Assembly (NCBI RefSeq): GCF_000219605.1
Contig: NC_015740.1
Coordinates: forward strand, 1,364,001-1,428,000
DNA: 64,000 nucleotides
Origin: Stutzerimonas stutzeri
GTDB taxonomy: Bacteria; Pseudomonadota; Gammaproteobacteria; Pseudomonadales; Pseudomonadaceae
Reading direction: 5' to 3'
This document shows, piece after piece, positions 1 through 10,688 of this stretch. The notes below the pieces were generated by a model. It saw only the letters and a program-made list of their open reading frames with translations, searched no databases and had not been told where the DNA came from. A program made the translations under genes and the position numbers. Position 1 is the first letter of the stretch. Each line of letters starts with the position of its first letter.

Positions 1-1
1 G

Positions 2-85
2 GAAATGCTCGACATGCGCATCCAGCATATGGAACAGATGCTCGAGCAGATGCGCAGCCATCGCGACATGCTCGACAAGCAGTAA
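2..85 (+). CDS. C-terminal end of an unidentified protein (cut by window start)
   Basis: An open frame runs from the window edge to a TAA at 83-85 and gives 27 residues. The tail is rich in Met, Gln and Glu, with a repeated HMEQMLEQM-like pattern, and would suit an amphipathic helix or coiled coil. Most of the gene lies outside the window, so the family cannot be named. The gap of 126 bases to the next gene holds no other ORF with a good start. Confidence 0.5.
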   Translation, partial: EMLDMRIQHMEQMLEQMRSHRDMLDKQ

Positions 86-211
86 TCCGCCGCGTGGCTG
101 CCTGCCGCTCCGGCCGGCGGCCACGGCTCAGACCTTGATCCGCCTGCCGGCTATTGGCCGGATATCCAGCAGTGGCTAGACTTGCCGCTTTTTCCCGGTA
201 GTGACAGAGAG

Positions 212-661
212 ATGGCGGCCAAAGTCGAACCCTTCTGGAAGCGCAAGACCCTCGCCGAGCTCGATTCGGCCGAGTGGGAGTCGCTATGCGACGGCTGCGG
301 CCTCTGCTGCCTGCAGAAGCTCGAGGATGAGGAAGATGGCGCCGTGTACTACACGCGCATCGCCTGCCGCTTGCTCGATCTGAAGACCTGTCAATGCAGC
401 GATTACCCCAATCGGCGCGCCAGCGTACCGGACTGCATTCAGCTCAATGCCCAGGACGCCGCACAGTTCAAGTGGCTTCCGCCCACCTGCGCCTACCGCC
501 TGGTGGCCGAGCGCAAGGACCTGCCGCTCTGGCACCATCTGGTCTGTGGCGACCGCGAGGCGGTACACGTCGAGCGCATTTCCCAGGCCGGCAGGATGCT
601 CGCTGAAGGCAGCGTTGCCGAGGAGCATTGGGAAGACCATCTGATTTTCCGTGCTGGTTGA
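212..661 (+). CDS. ycgN: UPF0260 / YcgN-type Cys-cluster protein
   Basis: This 149-residue protein carries the CDGCGLCC cluster near residue 28 and further Cys residues ([28 protein letters not shown]). That is the pattern of the YkgJ/UPF0260 family, thought to bind zinc or an iron-sulfur centre. The molecular role of the family is not established. I chose the ATG at 212, preceded by a purine-rich GACAGAGA, over the TTG at 182 because the family begins close to this Met. The next gene starts 73 bases after the stop and could be co-transcribed. Confidence 0.85.
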   Translation: MAAKVEPFWKRKTLAELDSAEWESLCDGCGLCCLQKLEDEEDGAVYYTRIACRLLDLKTCQCSDYPNRRASVPDCIQLNAQDAAQFKWLPPTCAYRLVAERKDLPLWHHLVCGDREAVHVERISQAGRMLAEGSVAEEHWEDHLIFRAG

Positions 662-734
662 ATCTAAGCGCCGATTGCATCGTCTCAAGATCAGCACACC
701 CCTCGCGTTATCCGATTCCGTGGAGTTCTCTTCG

Positions 735-1955
735 ATGCTCGCTCGACTGCTGTCGTTGTTCGCTCTCGTTCTTTTCATCGTCGGCCCGGCACAGGCGGCC
801 AAGCGGGTCGATCTTGACTATCACGTGCGCTTCCTCCCGGCGGAAGATCAGGCAGTGGTGCAGCTGATCCTGGAAAAGGGCGAGGCGGTCCGCAGCCTGC
901 AGTTCAACCTGGGCGACGAGGGTTACTACAGCGACTTCCAGGCGGACGGCGAATGGCAGCAGGAGTCGCCAGCACTGGGCACCTGGCGACCTGCCCCCGG
1001 CAAGGCGACCCTGAGCTATCGCGTTCGCATCAGTCATCCCCGTGACAACGGGCGCTTCGATGCGCGGATGACGCCCGATTGGGCGCTGTTCCGCGGCGAT
1101 GATCTGGTGCCGCCGGCGCGGCTGGATCAGGTCGATGGCGTGAGCTTGGTGTCACGCATCAGCTTCGAGCTGCCGGAAGGCTGGAAGAGCATCGAAACCG
1201 GCTGGCCGCGAATCGGCAAGAACCGCTTTCGCGTGGACAACCGCGAGCGTCTGTTCGATCGCCCGACCGGCTGGATGCTGGCCGGCAAACTGGGCACCCG
1301 TCGCGCCAAGCTTGGCGAAACCGAGGTCACCGTCGCAGCGCCGGTAGGCGAGGGCGTGCGGCGGATGGACATCCTGACCATGCTTACCTTCGTCTGGCCG
1401 CAGGTGCAGAACGTCTTTCCCCGCGATCCGGCAAAGCTGCTGATAGTCGGTGCCGGCGATCCCATGTGGCGCGGTGGGCTCTCCGGACCCAATTCCCTGT
1501 ACATGCATGCCGACCGCCCGCTGGTCAGCGAGAACGGCACAAGCTCGCTGGTGCATGAGCTGGTGCATGTGTTCAGCCGCATCAAGGACACCGATCGCAG
1601 CGACTGGATCAGCGAAGGGCTGGCCGAATACTACGCCATCGAACTGGTGCGCCGTGCCGGAGGGATGAGCGAGGATCGTTATCAGGCAGTTCGGGAGCAC
1701 CTGATCAAATGGAGTCGCAAGGTCGATAGCCTGCGCACCGAGCATTCCACCGGCCCGATTACTGCGCGCGCCGTGTTGCTGTTGCAGGATCTGGACAAGG
1801 AAATCCGCCAGCGCAGCAAGGGGCGGCATTCGCTGGACGATGTCGCGCGCGGCCTGATGCGCATGGATACCGTCAGCACGGACGACTTCATCACCATAAC
1901 CGAAACGCTGCTCGGCGGCGGCTCGAAGGCGCTCAACACCCGACTGCTGCGCTGA
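735..1955 (+). CDS. Secreted or periplasmic zinc metallopeptidase (gluzincin type)
   Basis: The protein has 406 residues. It starts with a Sec signal peptide (hydrophobic LLSLFALVLFIVG, cleavage likely after AQA near residue 20). The zinc site is HELVH at residues 274-278, followed about 16 residues later by WISEGLAEYY. This is the HExxH plus distal Glu arrangement of gluzincins such as M1 and M61 peptidases. It is shorter than a full M61 glycyl aminopeptidase, and its substrate is unknown. The ATG at 735 was preferred to the GTG at 651 because only 735 places the signal peptide at the N-terminus. The export and metallopeptidase calls are firm; the exact family is not. Confidence 0.75.
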   Translation: MLARLLSLFALVLFIVGPAQAAKRVDLDYHVRFLPAEDQAVVQLILEKGEAVRSLQFNLGDEGYYSDFQADGEWQQESPALGTWRPAPGKATLSYRVRISHPRDNGRFDARMTPDWALFRGDDLVPPARLDQVDGVSLVSRISFELPEGWKSIETGWPRIGKNRFRVDNRERLFDRPTGWMLAGKLGTRRAKLGETEVTVAAPVGEGVRRMDILTMLTFVWPQVQNVFPRDPAKLLIVGAGDPMWRGGLSGPNSLYMHADRPLVSENGTSSLVHELVHVFSRIKDTDRSDWISEGLAEYYAIELVRRAGGMSEDRYQAVREHLIKWSRKVDSLRTEHSTGPITARAVLLLQDLDKEIRQRSKGRHSLDDVARGLMRMDTVSTDDFITITETLLGGGSKALNTRLLR

Positions 1956-1997
1956 GTCCGAATCGCCAGGGTCGGCCCGCCCCATGAGGAGACTTCT

Positions 1998-3014
1998 GTG
2001 ACCATCATCGATCTTCGCAGCGACACCGTCACTCAGCCCTCCAGCGCAATGCGTGAAGTGATGTGTTGTGCTGCGACCGGTGATGACGTGTACAGCGAGG
2101 ACCCGACGGTCAGCCTGCTCGAGAGCCGCCTCGCCGCGAGTCTGGGGTTTACCGCAGGGCTCTTCGTTCCTTCGGGGACCATGAGCAATCTGCTGGGGCT
2201 GATGGCGCACTGCGAGCGGGGTGACGAGTACATCGTTGGCCAGCAGGCGCACACCTACAAATACGAAGGCGGCGGAGCGGCGGTGCTGGGCTCGATTCAG
2301 CCGCAGCCGATCGAAATGGAGGCGGACGGCACGCTGGACCTTGCCCGCGTCGAAGCGGCGATCAAGCCGGACAACTTCCACTTCGCCCGTAGCCGTCTGC
2401 TGACGCTGGAAAACACCATGCAGGGCAAGGTGCTGCCGCTGGACTATCTTGCCGCGGCTCGCGACCTCACGCGCCGGCACGGCCTGGCGCTGCATCTGGA
2501 TGGTGCCCGGCTGTTCAATGCGGCGGTAAGGCTCGGTTGCGATGCCCAAGAGATCACCCGGCATTTCGATACGGTTTCGGTGTGTCTGTCCAAGGGGCTC
2601 GGTGCGCCGGTGGGGTCGGTGCTCTGCGGTGGCGAGGCATTCATCGGCAAGGCGCGGCGCCTGCGCAAGATGGTCGGCGGTGGCATGCGCCAGGCTGGCG
2701 TGCTCGCCGCCGCCGGGCTCTACGCGCTGGAGCACAATGTCGCTCGGCTCGCCGAGGATCATCGTCGCGCCCAGTGGCTCGGAAAGGAGCTGGCCGCGCT
2801 TGGGTTCGCGGTCGAGCCCGTGCAAACCAACATGGTTTATGTGGCGATGGGTGACAGGGCTTCGGCATTGGCGGAGTTCTGTTCGACGCGTGGCATCCGG
2901 CTGACCCCTTCGGCACGGCTGCGTCTGGTGACCCATCTCGACGTGCACGACGAGCACCTGCCGATGGTGGTACATGCCTTCGCCGAATTCGCCGGGAACA
3001 TGAGCGGCAATTGA
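1998..3014 (+). CDS. ltaE: Low-specificity L-threonine aldolase
   Basis: This 338-residue fold-type I PLP enzyme splits L-threonine or L-allo-threonine into glycine and acetaldehyde. It opens with the family signature [10 protein letters not shown]. It carries the Schiff-base lysine in [12 protein letters not shown] near residue 200 and the [11 protein letters not shown] segment with the PLP-contacting Asp. The start is GTG at 1998, with a strong GAGGAGA ribosome site 7 bases upstream; no in-frame ATG fits. It lies 42 bases after the metallopeptidase gene and may share its transcript. Confidence 0.93.
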   Translation: MTIIDLRSDTVTQPSSAMREVMCCAATGDDVYSEDPTVSLLESRLAASLGFTAGLFVPSGTMSNLLGLMAHCERGDEYIVGQQAHTYKYEGGGAAVLGSIQPQPIEMEADGTLDLARVEAAIKPDNFHFARSRLLTLENTMQGKVLPLDYLAAARDLTRRHGLALHLDGARLFNAAVRLGCDAQEITRHFDTVSVCLSKGLGAPVGSVLCGGEAFIGKARRLRKMVGGGMRQAGVLAAAGLYALEHNVARLAEDHRRAQWLGKELAALGFAVEPVQTNMVYVAMGDRASALAEFCSTRGIRLTPSARLRLVTHLDVHDEHLPMVVHAFAEFAGNMSGN

Positions 3015-3047
3015 CGTCGAATTGCTTGATTCAATCGCCTTTATCCC

Positions 3048-3076
3048 CTATACCCGGCGCGCAGGCCCGATATAAT
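3048..3076 (+). promoter_or_regulatory. Probable sigma-70 promoter for alaS
   Basis: A perfect TATAAT -10 box lies at 3071-3076 and is followed by a GCGG discriminator. The -35 position, 17 bases upstream (CTATAC, 3048-3053), is weak. It lies between the ltaE stop and the alaS start and leaves a leader of about 100 bases. Confidence 0.45.
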
Positions 3077-3184
3077 GCGGCCCTTTGCCGGCTATCCGTT
3101 GGATAGTTGCGAACCGGCTTTCGGTGGTCCCGCCTCGCCGTGTCGTTTTGCAGCCGTTCGGCCGCAGTCCTCTGGAAGAAATCT

Positions 3185-5809
<2,625 letters not shown>

Positions 5810-5816
5810 TTAAGTT

Positions 5817-5834
5817 GCCGGAGGCGCCTCCGGC
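5817..5834 (+). terminator. Perfect GC-rich inverted repeat after alaS
   Basis: GCCGGAGGCGCCTCCGGC is an 18-base perfect palindrome starting 8 bases after the alaS stop. No U-run follows, so it would be a weak or attenuating terminator at best. It may instead protect the mRNA end or pause transcription before lysC. Confidence 0.4.
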
Positions 5835-5888
5835 ATCTGCAGGTTGTTTGTTTAATGAATGCCCTTTGCGGGCTCTAGGCGGCTAACA

Positions 5889-7127
5889 ATGGCTTTGATC
5901 GTACAGAAGTTTGGGGGCACCTCGGTCGGCACCGTCGAGCGAATCGAGCAGGTGGCCGAAAAGGTCAAGAAATTCCGCGACGGTGGCGATGACATTGTCG
6001 TGGTCGTCTCGGCAATGAGCGGCGAAACCAACCGTCTGATCGATCTGGCCAAGCAGATCAGCGAGCAGCCGGTTCCGCGCGAGCTGGACGTCATGGTGTC
6101 CACGGGCGAGCAGGTGACGATCGCCCTGCTGGCCATGGCGCTGATCAAGCGCGGCGTTCCGGCGGTGTCCTACACTGGCAATCAGGTCCGTATCCTCACC
6201 GATAGCGCCCACACGAAGGCGCGCATCCTGCAGATCGATGCGCAGCGCATCCAGCGCGACATCAAGGCGGGGCGTGTCGTCGTTGTGGCTGGCTTCCAGG
6301 GTGTGGACGAGAAGGGCAACATCACCACCTTGGGGCGCGGTGGCTCCGACACCACCGGCGTGGCGTTGGCGGCAGCGTTGAAGGCCGATGAATGTCAGAT
6401 CTACACCGATGTGGATGGCGTCTATACCACCGACCCGCGCGTCGTTGCCAAGGCCCAGCGTCTGGACAAGATCACCTTCGAGGAAATGCTGGAAATGGCC
6501 AGCCTTGGCTCCAAGGTGCTGCAAATCCGCGCGGTTGAGTTCGCCGGCAAGTACAGTGTCCCGCTGCGTGTACTGCACAGCTTTCAGGAGGGTCCGGGTA
6601 CCCTCATTACCCTTGATGAAGAGGAATCCATGGAACAGCCCATCATTTCCGGCATCGCCTTCAATCGTGACGAGGCCAAGCTGACCATCCGTGGGGTGCC
6701 GGACACGCCCGGCGTAGCGTTCAAGATTCTCGGACCGATCAGCGCCGCGAATGTGGAAGTGGACATGATCGTGCAGAACGTCGCGCACGATAACACCACC
6801 GATTTCACGTTCACCGTGCACCGCAACGACTACAACAATGCGCTTCAGGTGCTGCAAGGGATTGCCGCCGAGATGGGCGCCCGGGAAGTCATTGGTGACA
6901 CCAACATCGCCAAGGTGTCTATCGTCGGTGTCGGTATGCGTTCGCACGCGGGCGTCGCCAGCCGGATGTTCGAGGCGCTGGCCAAGGAAAACATCAATAT
7001 TCAGATGATTTCGACGTCCGAAATCAAAGTTTCGGTTGTCATTGAAGAGAAGTATCTGGAACTTGCAGTACGTGCGTTGCACACCGCATTTGAGTTGGAT
7101 GCGCCGGCTGGCAATACTGCGGAGTGA
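5889..7127 (+). CDS. lysC: Aspartate kinase
   Basis: This 412-residue enzyme phosphorylates aspartate, the first step of lysine, threonine and methionine synthesis. It opens with the ALIVQKFGGTSVG kinase signature and has the FQGVDEKGNITTLGRGGSDTT loop. Two C-terminal ACT domains (from about residue 265) would bind feedback inhibitors. The ATG at 5889 gives the canonical N-terminus; the longer frame from 5859 adds residues that match nothing. An internal start at 6630 is described separately. A strong hairpin closes the gene. Confidence 0.96.
   Translation: MALIVQKFGGTSVGTVERIEQVAEKVKKFRDGGDDIVVVVSAMSGETNRLIDLAKQISEQPVPRELDVMVSTGEQVTIALLAMALIKRGVPAVSYTGNQVRILTDSAHTKARILQIDAQRIQRDIKAGRVVVVAGFQGVDEKGNITTLGRGGSDTTGVALAAALKADECQIYTDVDGVYTTDPRVVAKAQRLDKITFEEMLEMASLGSKVLQIRAVEFAGKYSVPLRVLHSFQEGPGTLITLDEEESMEQPIISGIAFNRDEAKLTIRGVPDTPGVAFKILGPISAANVEVDMIVQNVAHDNTTDFTFTVHRNDYNNALQVLQGIAAEMGAREVIGDTNIAKVSIVGVGMRSHAGVASRMFEALAKENINIQMISTSEIKVSVVIEEKYLELAVRALHTAFELDAPAGNTAE
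6630..7127 (+). other. Possible internal translation start for the lysC beta subunit
   Basis: An in-frame ATG at 6630 is preceded by AGAGGAATCC, a good ribosome site. It begins M-E-Q-P-I-I-S-G-I, exactly at the junction between kinase and ACT domains. Class II aspartokinases in several bacteria (for example Bacillus and Corynebacterium) make a separate ACT-only beta subunit from such a start and assemble as alpha2-beta2. Its use here is inference from position and ribosome site. Confidence 0.45.
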
Positions 7128-7131
7128 TTCG

Positions 7132-7159
7132 CAGAAGGCGCGCTAGTCCGCGCCTTCTG
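7132..7159 (+). terminator. Hairpin terminator after lysC
   Basis: CAGAAGGCGCG pairs perfectly with CGCGCCTTCTG over 11 base pairs around a 6-base loop, 5 bases after the lysC stop. The U-run is poor (TCGTATT). Confidence 0.6.
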
Positions 7160-7307
7160 TCGTATTGGGCCGTGCTAAAAGGAACTTTAGGCTCCCGGGC
7201 GCGGGTCAATACCTGGTGAAAGGCTCTAGCTTCATGTTTTACGGGACATTTTCCGTATTTATCTTTGCAGACTGTTTACTGAACTGAATCCGTTTAAGGA
7301 GAAAGGA

Positions 7308-7493
7308 ATGCTGATTCTGACTCGCCGGGTAGGAGAAACCCTGATGGTGGGTGACGATGTGACTGTCACTGTGTTGGGTGTGAAAGGAAACCAGGTACGT
7401 ATCGGCGTCAATGCGCCCAAGGAGGTGGCGGTGCATCGCGAGGAGATTTACCAGCGGATCCAGAAAGAGAAGGATCAGGAACCAAGCCACTAA
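7308..7493 (+). CDS. csrA: Carbon storage regulator CsrA / RsmA
   Basis: This 61-residue RNA-binding regulator starts [17 protein letters not shown], the invariant CsrA N-terminus. It has the [14 protein letters not shown] beta-strand segment and the [11 protein letters not shown] helix. It blocks or activates translation by binding GGA motifs in mRNA leaders and in pseudomonads governs the switch between motile and sessile or secretory lifestyles. AAGGAG lies 7 bases before the ATG. It follows lysC by 180 bases and precedes tRNA genes, the order I know from P. aeruginosa. Confidence 0.97.
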   Translation: MLILTRRVGETLMVGDDVTVTVLGVKGNQVRIGVNAPKEVAVHREEIYQRIQKEKDQEPSH

Positions 7494-7512
7494 TTTTTCT
7501 GTAATTTTTGGC

Positions 7513-7541
7513 TTTGCAAACGGGGTAAAGATGGGTATGAT
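7513..7541 (+). promoter_or_regulatory. Promoter of tRNA-Ser
   Basis: TTTGCA (7513-7518) and TATGAT (7536-7541) are separated by 17 bases, and the first base of the mature tRNA is 15 bases downstream. Spacing and position fit a sigma-70 promoter. Confidence 0.55.
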
Positions 7542-7555
7542 GCGCCCCGTGTTGC

Positions 7556-7646
7556 GGAGAGGTGGCCGAGTGGCCGAAGGCGCTCCCCTGCTAAGGGAGT
7601 ACACCTCAAAAGGGTGTCGGGGGTTCGAATCCCCCCTTCTCCGCCA
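7556..7646 (+). tRNA. tRNA-Ser (GCT anticodon)
   Basis: This 91-base type II tRNA has the acceptor stem GGAGAGG/CTTCTCC and anticodon loop CTGCTAA (GCT, reading AGC/AGU). It has a long variable arm (ACACCTCAAAAGGGTGT), the T-loop GGTTCGAATC and an encoded CCA end. Confidence 0.97.
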
Positions 7647-7715
7647 TTTTGCGTTCTAGGGTTTTTGATTCTTGCGTCAGCCTGCTTTCAGATGGAAAGC
7701 GCCACGGCAAAGTGC

Positions 7716-7743
7716 TTGACCATCATTGTTTACTCCCTATAAT
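7716..7743 (+). promoter_or_regulatory. Strong promoter of the tRNA-Arg pair
   Basis: TTGACC (7716-7721) and a perfect TATAAT (7738-7743) have 16-base spacing and a GCGC discriminator typical of stable-RNA promoters. The first tRNA-Arg begins at 7757. Confidence 0.7.
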
Positions 7744-7756
7744 GCGCACGCTCAGC

Positions 7757-7833
7757 GCACTCATAGCTCAGCTGGATAGAGTACTCGGCTACGAACCGAG
7801 CGGTCGGAGGTTCGAATCCTCCTGAGTGCGCCA
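7757..7833 (+). tRNA. tRNA-Arg (ACG anticodon), copy 1
   Basis: This 77-base tRNA has acceptor stem GCACTCA/TGAGTGC, anticodon loop CTACGAA (ACG, A34 presumably becoming inosine to read CGU/CGC/CGA), a standard T arm and an encoded CCA. Confidence 0.97.
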
Positions 7834-7902
7834 TATTCGAATGACTGGCATCTTGCGAGTCGCTCGGGCAACCAGCAGTGATCTGGTTTATCAAGCGCTT
7901 AC

Positions 7903-7979
7903 GCACTCATAGCTCAGCTGGATAGAGTACTCGGCTACGAACCGAGCGGTCGGAGGTTCGAATCCTCCTGAGTGCGCCA
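7903..7979 (+). tRNA. tRNA-Arg (ACG anticodon), copy 2
   Basis: The sequence is identical to copy 1 over all 77 bases. The copies are separated by 69 unrelated bases that contain no convincing promoter, so they are probably one transcript ended by the hairpin at 7990. This is a recent duplication or gene conversion. Confidence 0.97.
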
Positions 7980-7989
7980 ATCAAGAGAA

Positions 7990-8016
7990 GGGCCTGCAGC
8001 GATGCAGGCCCTTTTT
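7990..8016 (+). terminator. Terminator of the tRNA-Arg operon
   Basis: GGGCCTGCA pairs with TGCAGGCCC around a short loop and is followed by TTTTT, 10 bases after the second tRNA. It may also serve the convergent gene at 8029-8511. Confidence 0.85.
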
Positions 8017-8028
8017 CGTTTTGGTGTG

Positions 8029-8511
8029 CTAGCGCTTGCCCAGCACGCAGCCGTGCTCATCGAAGCTGACCGTGCGTACCTGTCCCTTGCCGTCCCGAAA
8101 GCGCAGGCGGTCTCTGCCGTTGGTGCTTGTGGTGCTTTCCGGTCGGCCCAGCGCGCTTTCCACGTCGCTGCGTGTCATCCCCGCACGAATGCTCTTGCTG
8201 ATGATCGCGCTGCGCCGCTCGCTGCCGGTCACCCTGTTGCCGCACCCGTCGTCTTTCTCGGCAACTACCGCCACGTCGTTGCCGACCTTGCGCCCGTGAT
8301 TCGTACTGCTGGCAGTCGTGGCCATGCGCACGGTCTCGTCGGAGCTGGGCTTCGGGTTAACCGCCTGTTGTCGCTCGCTGCTCTGGTCCGTGGGGCAGCC
8401 CTGCTGGCTGAAAGTGACGTGCCCCGCGGTATCGACGCAGCGAAACACGCTTGCGGAAAACGCCGGATTCGCCAGCAAAAGCAGGCCGGTGCAGATCACC
8501 CACATTTTCAT
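8029..8511 (-). CDS. Secreted DUF4124-type protein with a C-terminal SmpA/OmlA-like segment
   Basis: This 160-residue protein has a clear signal peptide (MKMWVICTGLLLLANPAFSA). SVFRCVDTAGHVTFSQQGCP follows, the DUF4124 signature with two Cys. The C-terminal half (GMTRSDVESALGRPES, then RLRFRDGKGQVRTVSF) resembles the short repeat of SmpA/OmlA (BamE-like) envelope proteins. AGGAGG lies upstream of the ATG. The gene stands alone, convergent with the tRNA operon. Function is unknown; a periplasmic location is likely. Confidence 0.7.
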   Translation of the reverse strand: MKMWVICTGLLLLANPAFSASVFRCVDTAGHVTFSQQGCPTDQSSERQQAVNPKPSSDETVRMATTASSTNHGRKVGNDVAVVAEKDDGCGNRVTGSERRSAIISKSIRAGMTRSDVESALGRPESTTSTNGRDRLRFRDGKGQVRTVSFDEHGCVLGKR

Positions 8512-8840
8512 TGTCGTCCTCCTTGACTGAACAAGCGCCTTGCAGGCTACTCAATAAAAGCTGTCCGTACATCCGTGTCTCATTGCGCCGTGAAGGCGTC
8601 GACAGAAAAGTCGGCGTCCATGCTGCTGACGTGTCTGTGTGCAAGTTGCCCGAAAGGGCTGTACTTGAGCACGTCCGGCGCGCCGCGGCGATGGTATGAT
8701 TGCCGCATCTGCCCCTATGGGTCTGTGGAACAACCTTTCCTTATGGACTTACCCAGTAGCCATTCAAGTTTCCCGCTTGCCAATCACGTGAAGATTGATT
8801 GATTCCCCCGGCGCGCTCCCGGCCGGGGGTGGAGTGCGCC
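8512..8840. other. Intergenic region with hairpin just before mgtE
   Basis: These 329 bases between the divergent DUF4124 gene and mgtE show no ORF with a good start. At 8805-8829, CCCCCGGC pairs with GCCGGGGG around a 9-base loop. The stem ends one base before the GGAG ribosome site of mgtE (8831-8834). A hairpin this close to the start could limit ribosome access. I see no recognisable M-box or ykoK fold, but I cannot fold the RNA here. Confidence 0.5.
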
Positions 8841-10283
8841 ATGACAGAAGTAGAAGCAAAAAAGCCACAAGAGACCTTGCAGGACCGCCTGGCGCAGGTG
8901 GTCGAACTGCTGCAACGCCATCGCCTCGGTGAGGATGGCGAATACCGGCAGGACAATCTGCAGGTCGAGCCCGCCGAGAATTATGATCAGGGGCAGATCC
9001 TTGCCGAGCTGCAACGCAAGCTCGACGAGCTGCACCCTGCGGACGTCGCCCACATCCTGGAAGCATTGCCGCTCGAAGAGCGCCTGACCGTCTGGCAGCT
9101 GGTCAAGGCCGAGCGCGATGGCGACATTCTGCTCGAGGTCTCCGATGCGGTGCGGGAGACGCTGATCGCCGACATGGACGATCACGAACTGCTCGCCGCG
9201 GCCAAGGAGATGGACGCCGACGAGCTGGCCGACCTGGCCCCTGAACTGCCCCGTGATGTCGTTCATGAGCTGATGGAGAGCCTGGACGCCCAGCAGCGCG
9301 AGCGTGTGCGCTCGGCTTTGTCGTACGAGGAGGATCAGGTTGGCGCGCTGATGGACTTCGAGATGGTGACCATCCGCGAAGATGTCAGCCTGGAAGTCGT
9401 GCTGCGCTACCTGCGGCGGCTCAAGGAGCTGCCTGGCCACACCGACAAGCTGTTCGTGGTCGATTACGACGGTGTGCTCAAGGGGGTGCTGCCGATCAAG
9501 CGGCTCCTGGTCAACGATCCGGACAAGCAGGTCGCCGAGGTAATGGCCAGCGACCCGGTCACCTTCCATCCTGACGAAGACGCCTACGAGGCGGCTCAGG
9601 CGTTCGAGCGCTACGACCTGGTTTCGACACCGGTCGTCGACAAGGGAGGCAAGCTGATCGGGCGCCTAACCATCGACGAGATGGTCGACCTGATCCGCGA
9701 GGAGAGCGAAAGCGAAGTCCTCAACATGGCCGGTCTGCGCGAGGAGGAAGATATCTTCGCTTCGGTCTGGAAGTCCGTGCGCAACCGTTGGGCCTGGCTG
9801 GCGGTCAACCTGGTCACCGCATTCGTTGCTTCGCGAGTGATCGGCTTGTTCGATGGCTCGATCGAGAAGCTGGTGGCGCTGGCTGCGCTGATGCCAATTG
9901 TCGCAGGCATCGGCGGCAACTCCGGCAACCAGACGATCACCATGATCGTACGCGCCATGGCGCTGGATCAGGTGGGCACTGGGAACACCGTACGCCTGTT
10001 GCGCAAGGAGGTCGGGGTCGGTCTGGTCAATGGTCTGGTGTGGGGTGGCGTGATAGGCGCGGTAGCCTGGTGGCTTTACGGTAGCTGGTCTCTGGGCGTC
10101 GTGATGACGGCTGCGATGACCTTGAATCTGCTGCTCGCGGCGCTGATGGGCGTGCTGATTCCGATGACGCTGGCGCGACTGGGGCGCGATCCGGCGATGG
10201 GGGCCAGCGTGATGATCACGGCCATGACCGACAGTGGCGGTTTCTTCATTTTCCTCGGATTGGCGACAATTTTTCTGCTGTAG
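8841..10283 (+). CDS. mgtE: Magnesium channel/transporter MgtE
   Basis: This 480-residue inner-membrane Mg2+ channel has the expected order: an N-terminal helical MgtE-N domain (to about residue 150), a pair of CBS domains (about 155-280), and five membrane helices. The pore signature GIGGNSGNQTITMIVRA is present, as is the late RDPAMGASVMITAMTDSGGF segment that lines the ion path. In studied homologues the cytosolic domains sense Mg2+ and close the pore. The ATG at 8841 follows GGAG; an upstream frame from 8799 lacks support. Confidence 0.93.
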   Translation: MTEVEAKKPQETLQDRLAQVVELLQRHRLGEDGEYRQDNLQVEPAENYDQGQILAELQRKLDELHPADVAHILEALPLEERLTVWQLVKAERDGDILLEVSDAVRETLIADMDDHELLAAAKEMDADELADLAPELPRDVVHELMESLDAQQRERVRSALSYEEDQVGALMDFEMVTIREDVSLEVVLRYLRRLKELPGHTDKLFVVDYDGVLKGVLPIKRLLVNDPDKQVAEVMASDPVTFHPDEDAYEAAQAFERYDLVSTPVVDKGGKLIGRLTIDEMVDLIREESESEVLNMAGLREEEDIFASVWKSVRNRWAWLAVNLVTAFVASRVIGLFDGSIEKLVALAALMPIVAGIGGNSGNQTITMIVRAMALDQVGTGNTVRLLRKEVGVGLVNGLVWGGVIGAVAWWLYGSWSLGVVMTAAMTLNLLLAALMGVLIPMTLARLGRDPAMGASVMITAMTDSGGFFIFLGLATIFLL

Positions 10284-10423
10284 CGGCGCTTTTCGCGTCG
10301 TGTTGGGGTTTGCCTTGTTTCGTTGTTTCGGGCTAAGGTTCGGCCGTTTCGTGTGTCGCGGAACGTGTCCGAACTAACGCAGCGAATAACAAGCAGCTTG
10401 AGCTGCTGACAAGGGAACTCCCG

Positions 10424-10666
10424 ATGACCCCCAGCCAACTCCTGCTCGAAGGCGTCGAACTCATGCTGTTCGGCATCGGTTTCGTCTTCGCATTCCTCGT
10501 TCTGTTGATCCTTTGCATTCGCCTGATGTCGTATCTGACCGGTCGCTTCGTAAGTGCACCGGCGCCTCAGGCTGCGCCTGCACCGCATGCAGGTGCTGAA
10601 ACAGACGCGGACATTCTTGCAGCCATCCAGGCCGCGATTCATCAACACCGCGCGCGCCGCGGTTGA
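10424..10666 (+). CDS. oadG: Oxaloacetate decarboxylase gamma subunit
   Basis: This 80-residue protein has one N-terminal membrane helix ([20 protein letters not shown]) and a short Ala/Pro/His-rich cytosolic tail, the usual build of sodium-pump decarboxylase gamma subunits. It begins ATG with AAGGGAACTCCCG upstream and is followed after 22 bases by oadA. The subunit joins the alpha and beta subunits and helps bind the catalytic metal. Confidence 0.85.
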   Translation: MTPSQLLLEGVELMLFGIGFVFAFLVLLILCIRLMSYLTGRFVSAPAPQAAPAPHAGAETDADILAAIQAAIHQHRARRG

Positions 10667-10688
10667 CTCTGGAAAGGGAGTTCCTTCC

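Noticed and set aside
1152..2975. 607-codon open frame on the minus strand
   Set aside because: It is antisense to the metallopeptidase and ltaE genes, its composition is His/Gln/Arg-rich as typical for shadows in high-G+C DNA, and no domain is visible.
5859..5888. N-terminal extension of lysC
   Set aside because: The extra ten residues match nothing in the family. The ATG at 5889 gives the conserved N-terminus.
5883..7082. 399-codon frame opposite lysC
   Set aside because: It is antisense to a clear aspartokinase and has no supporting start signals.
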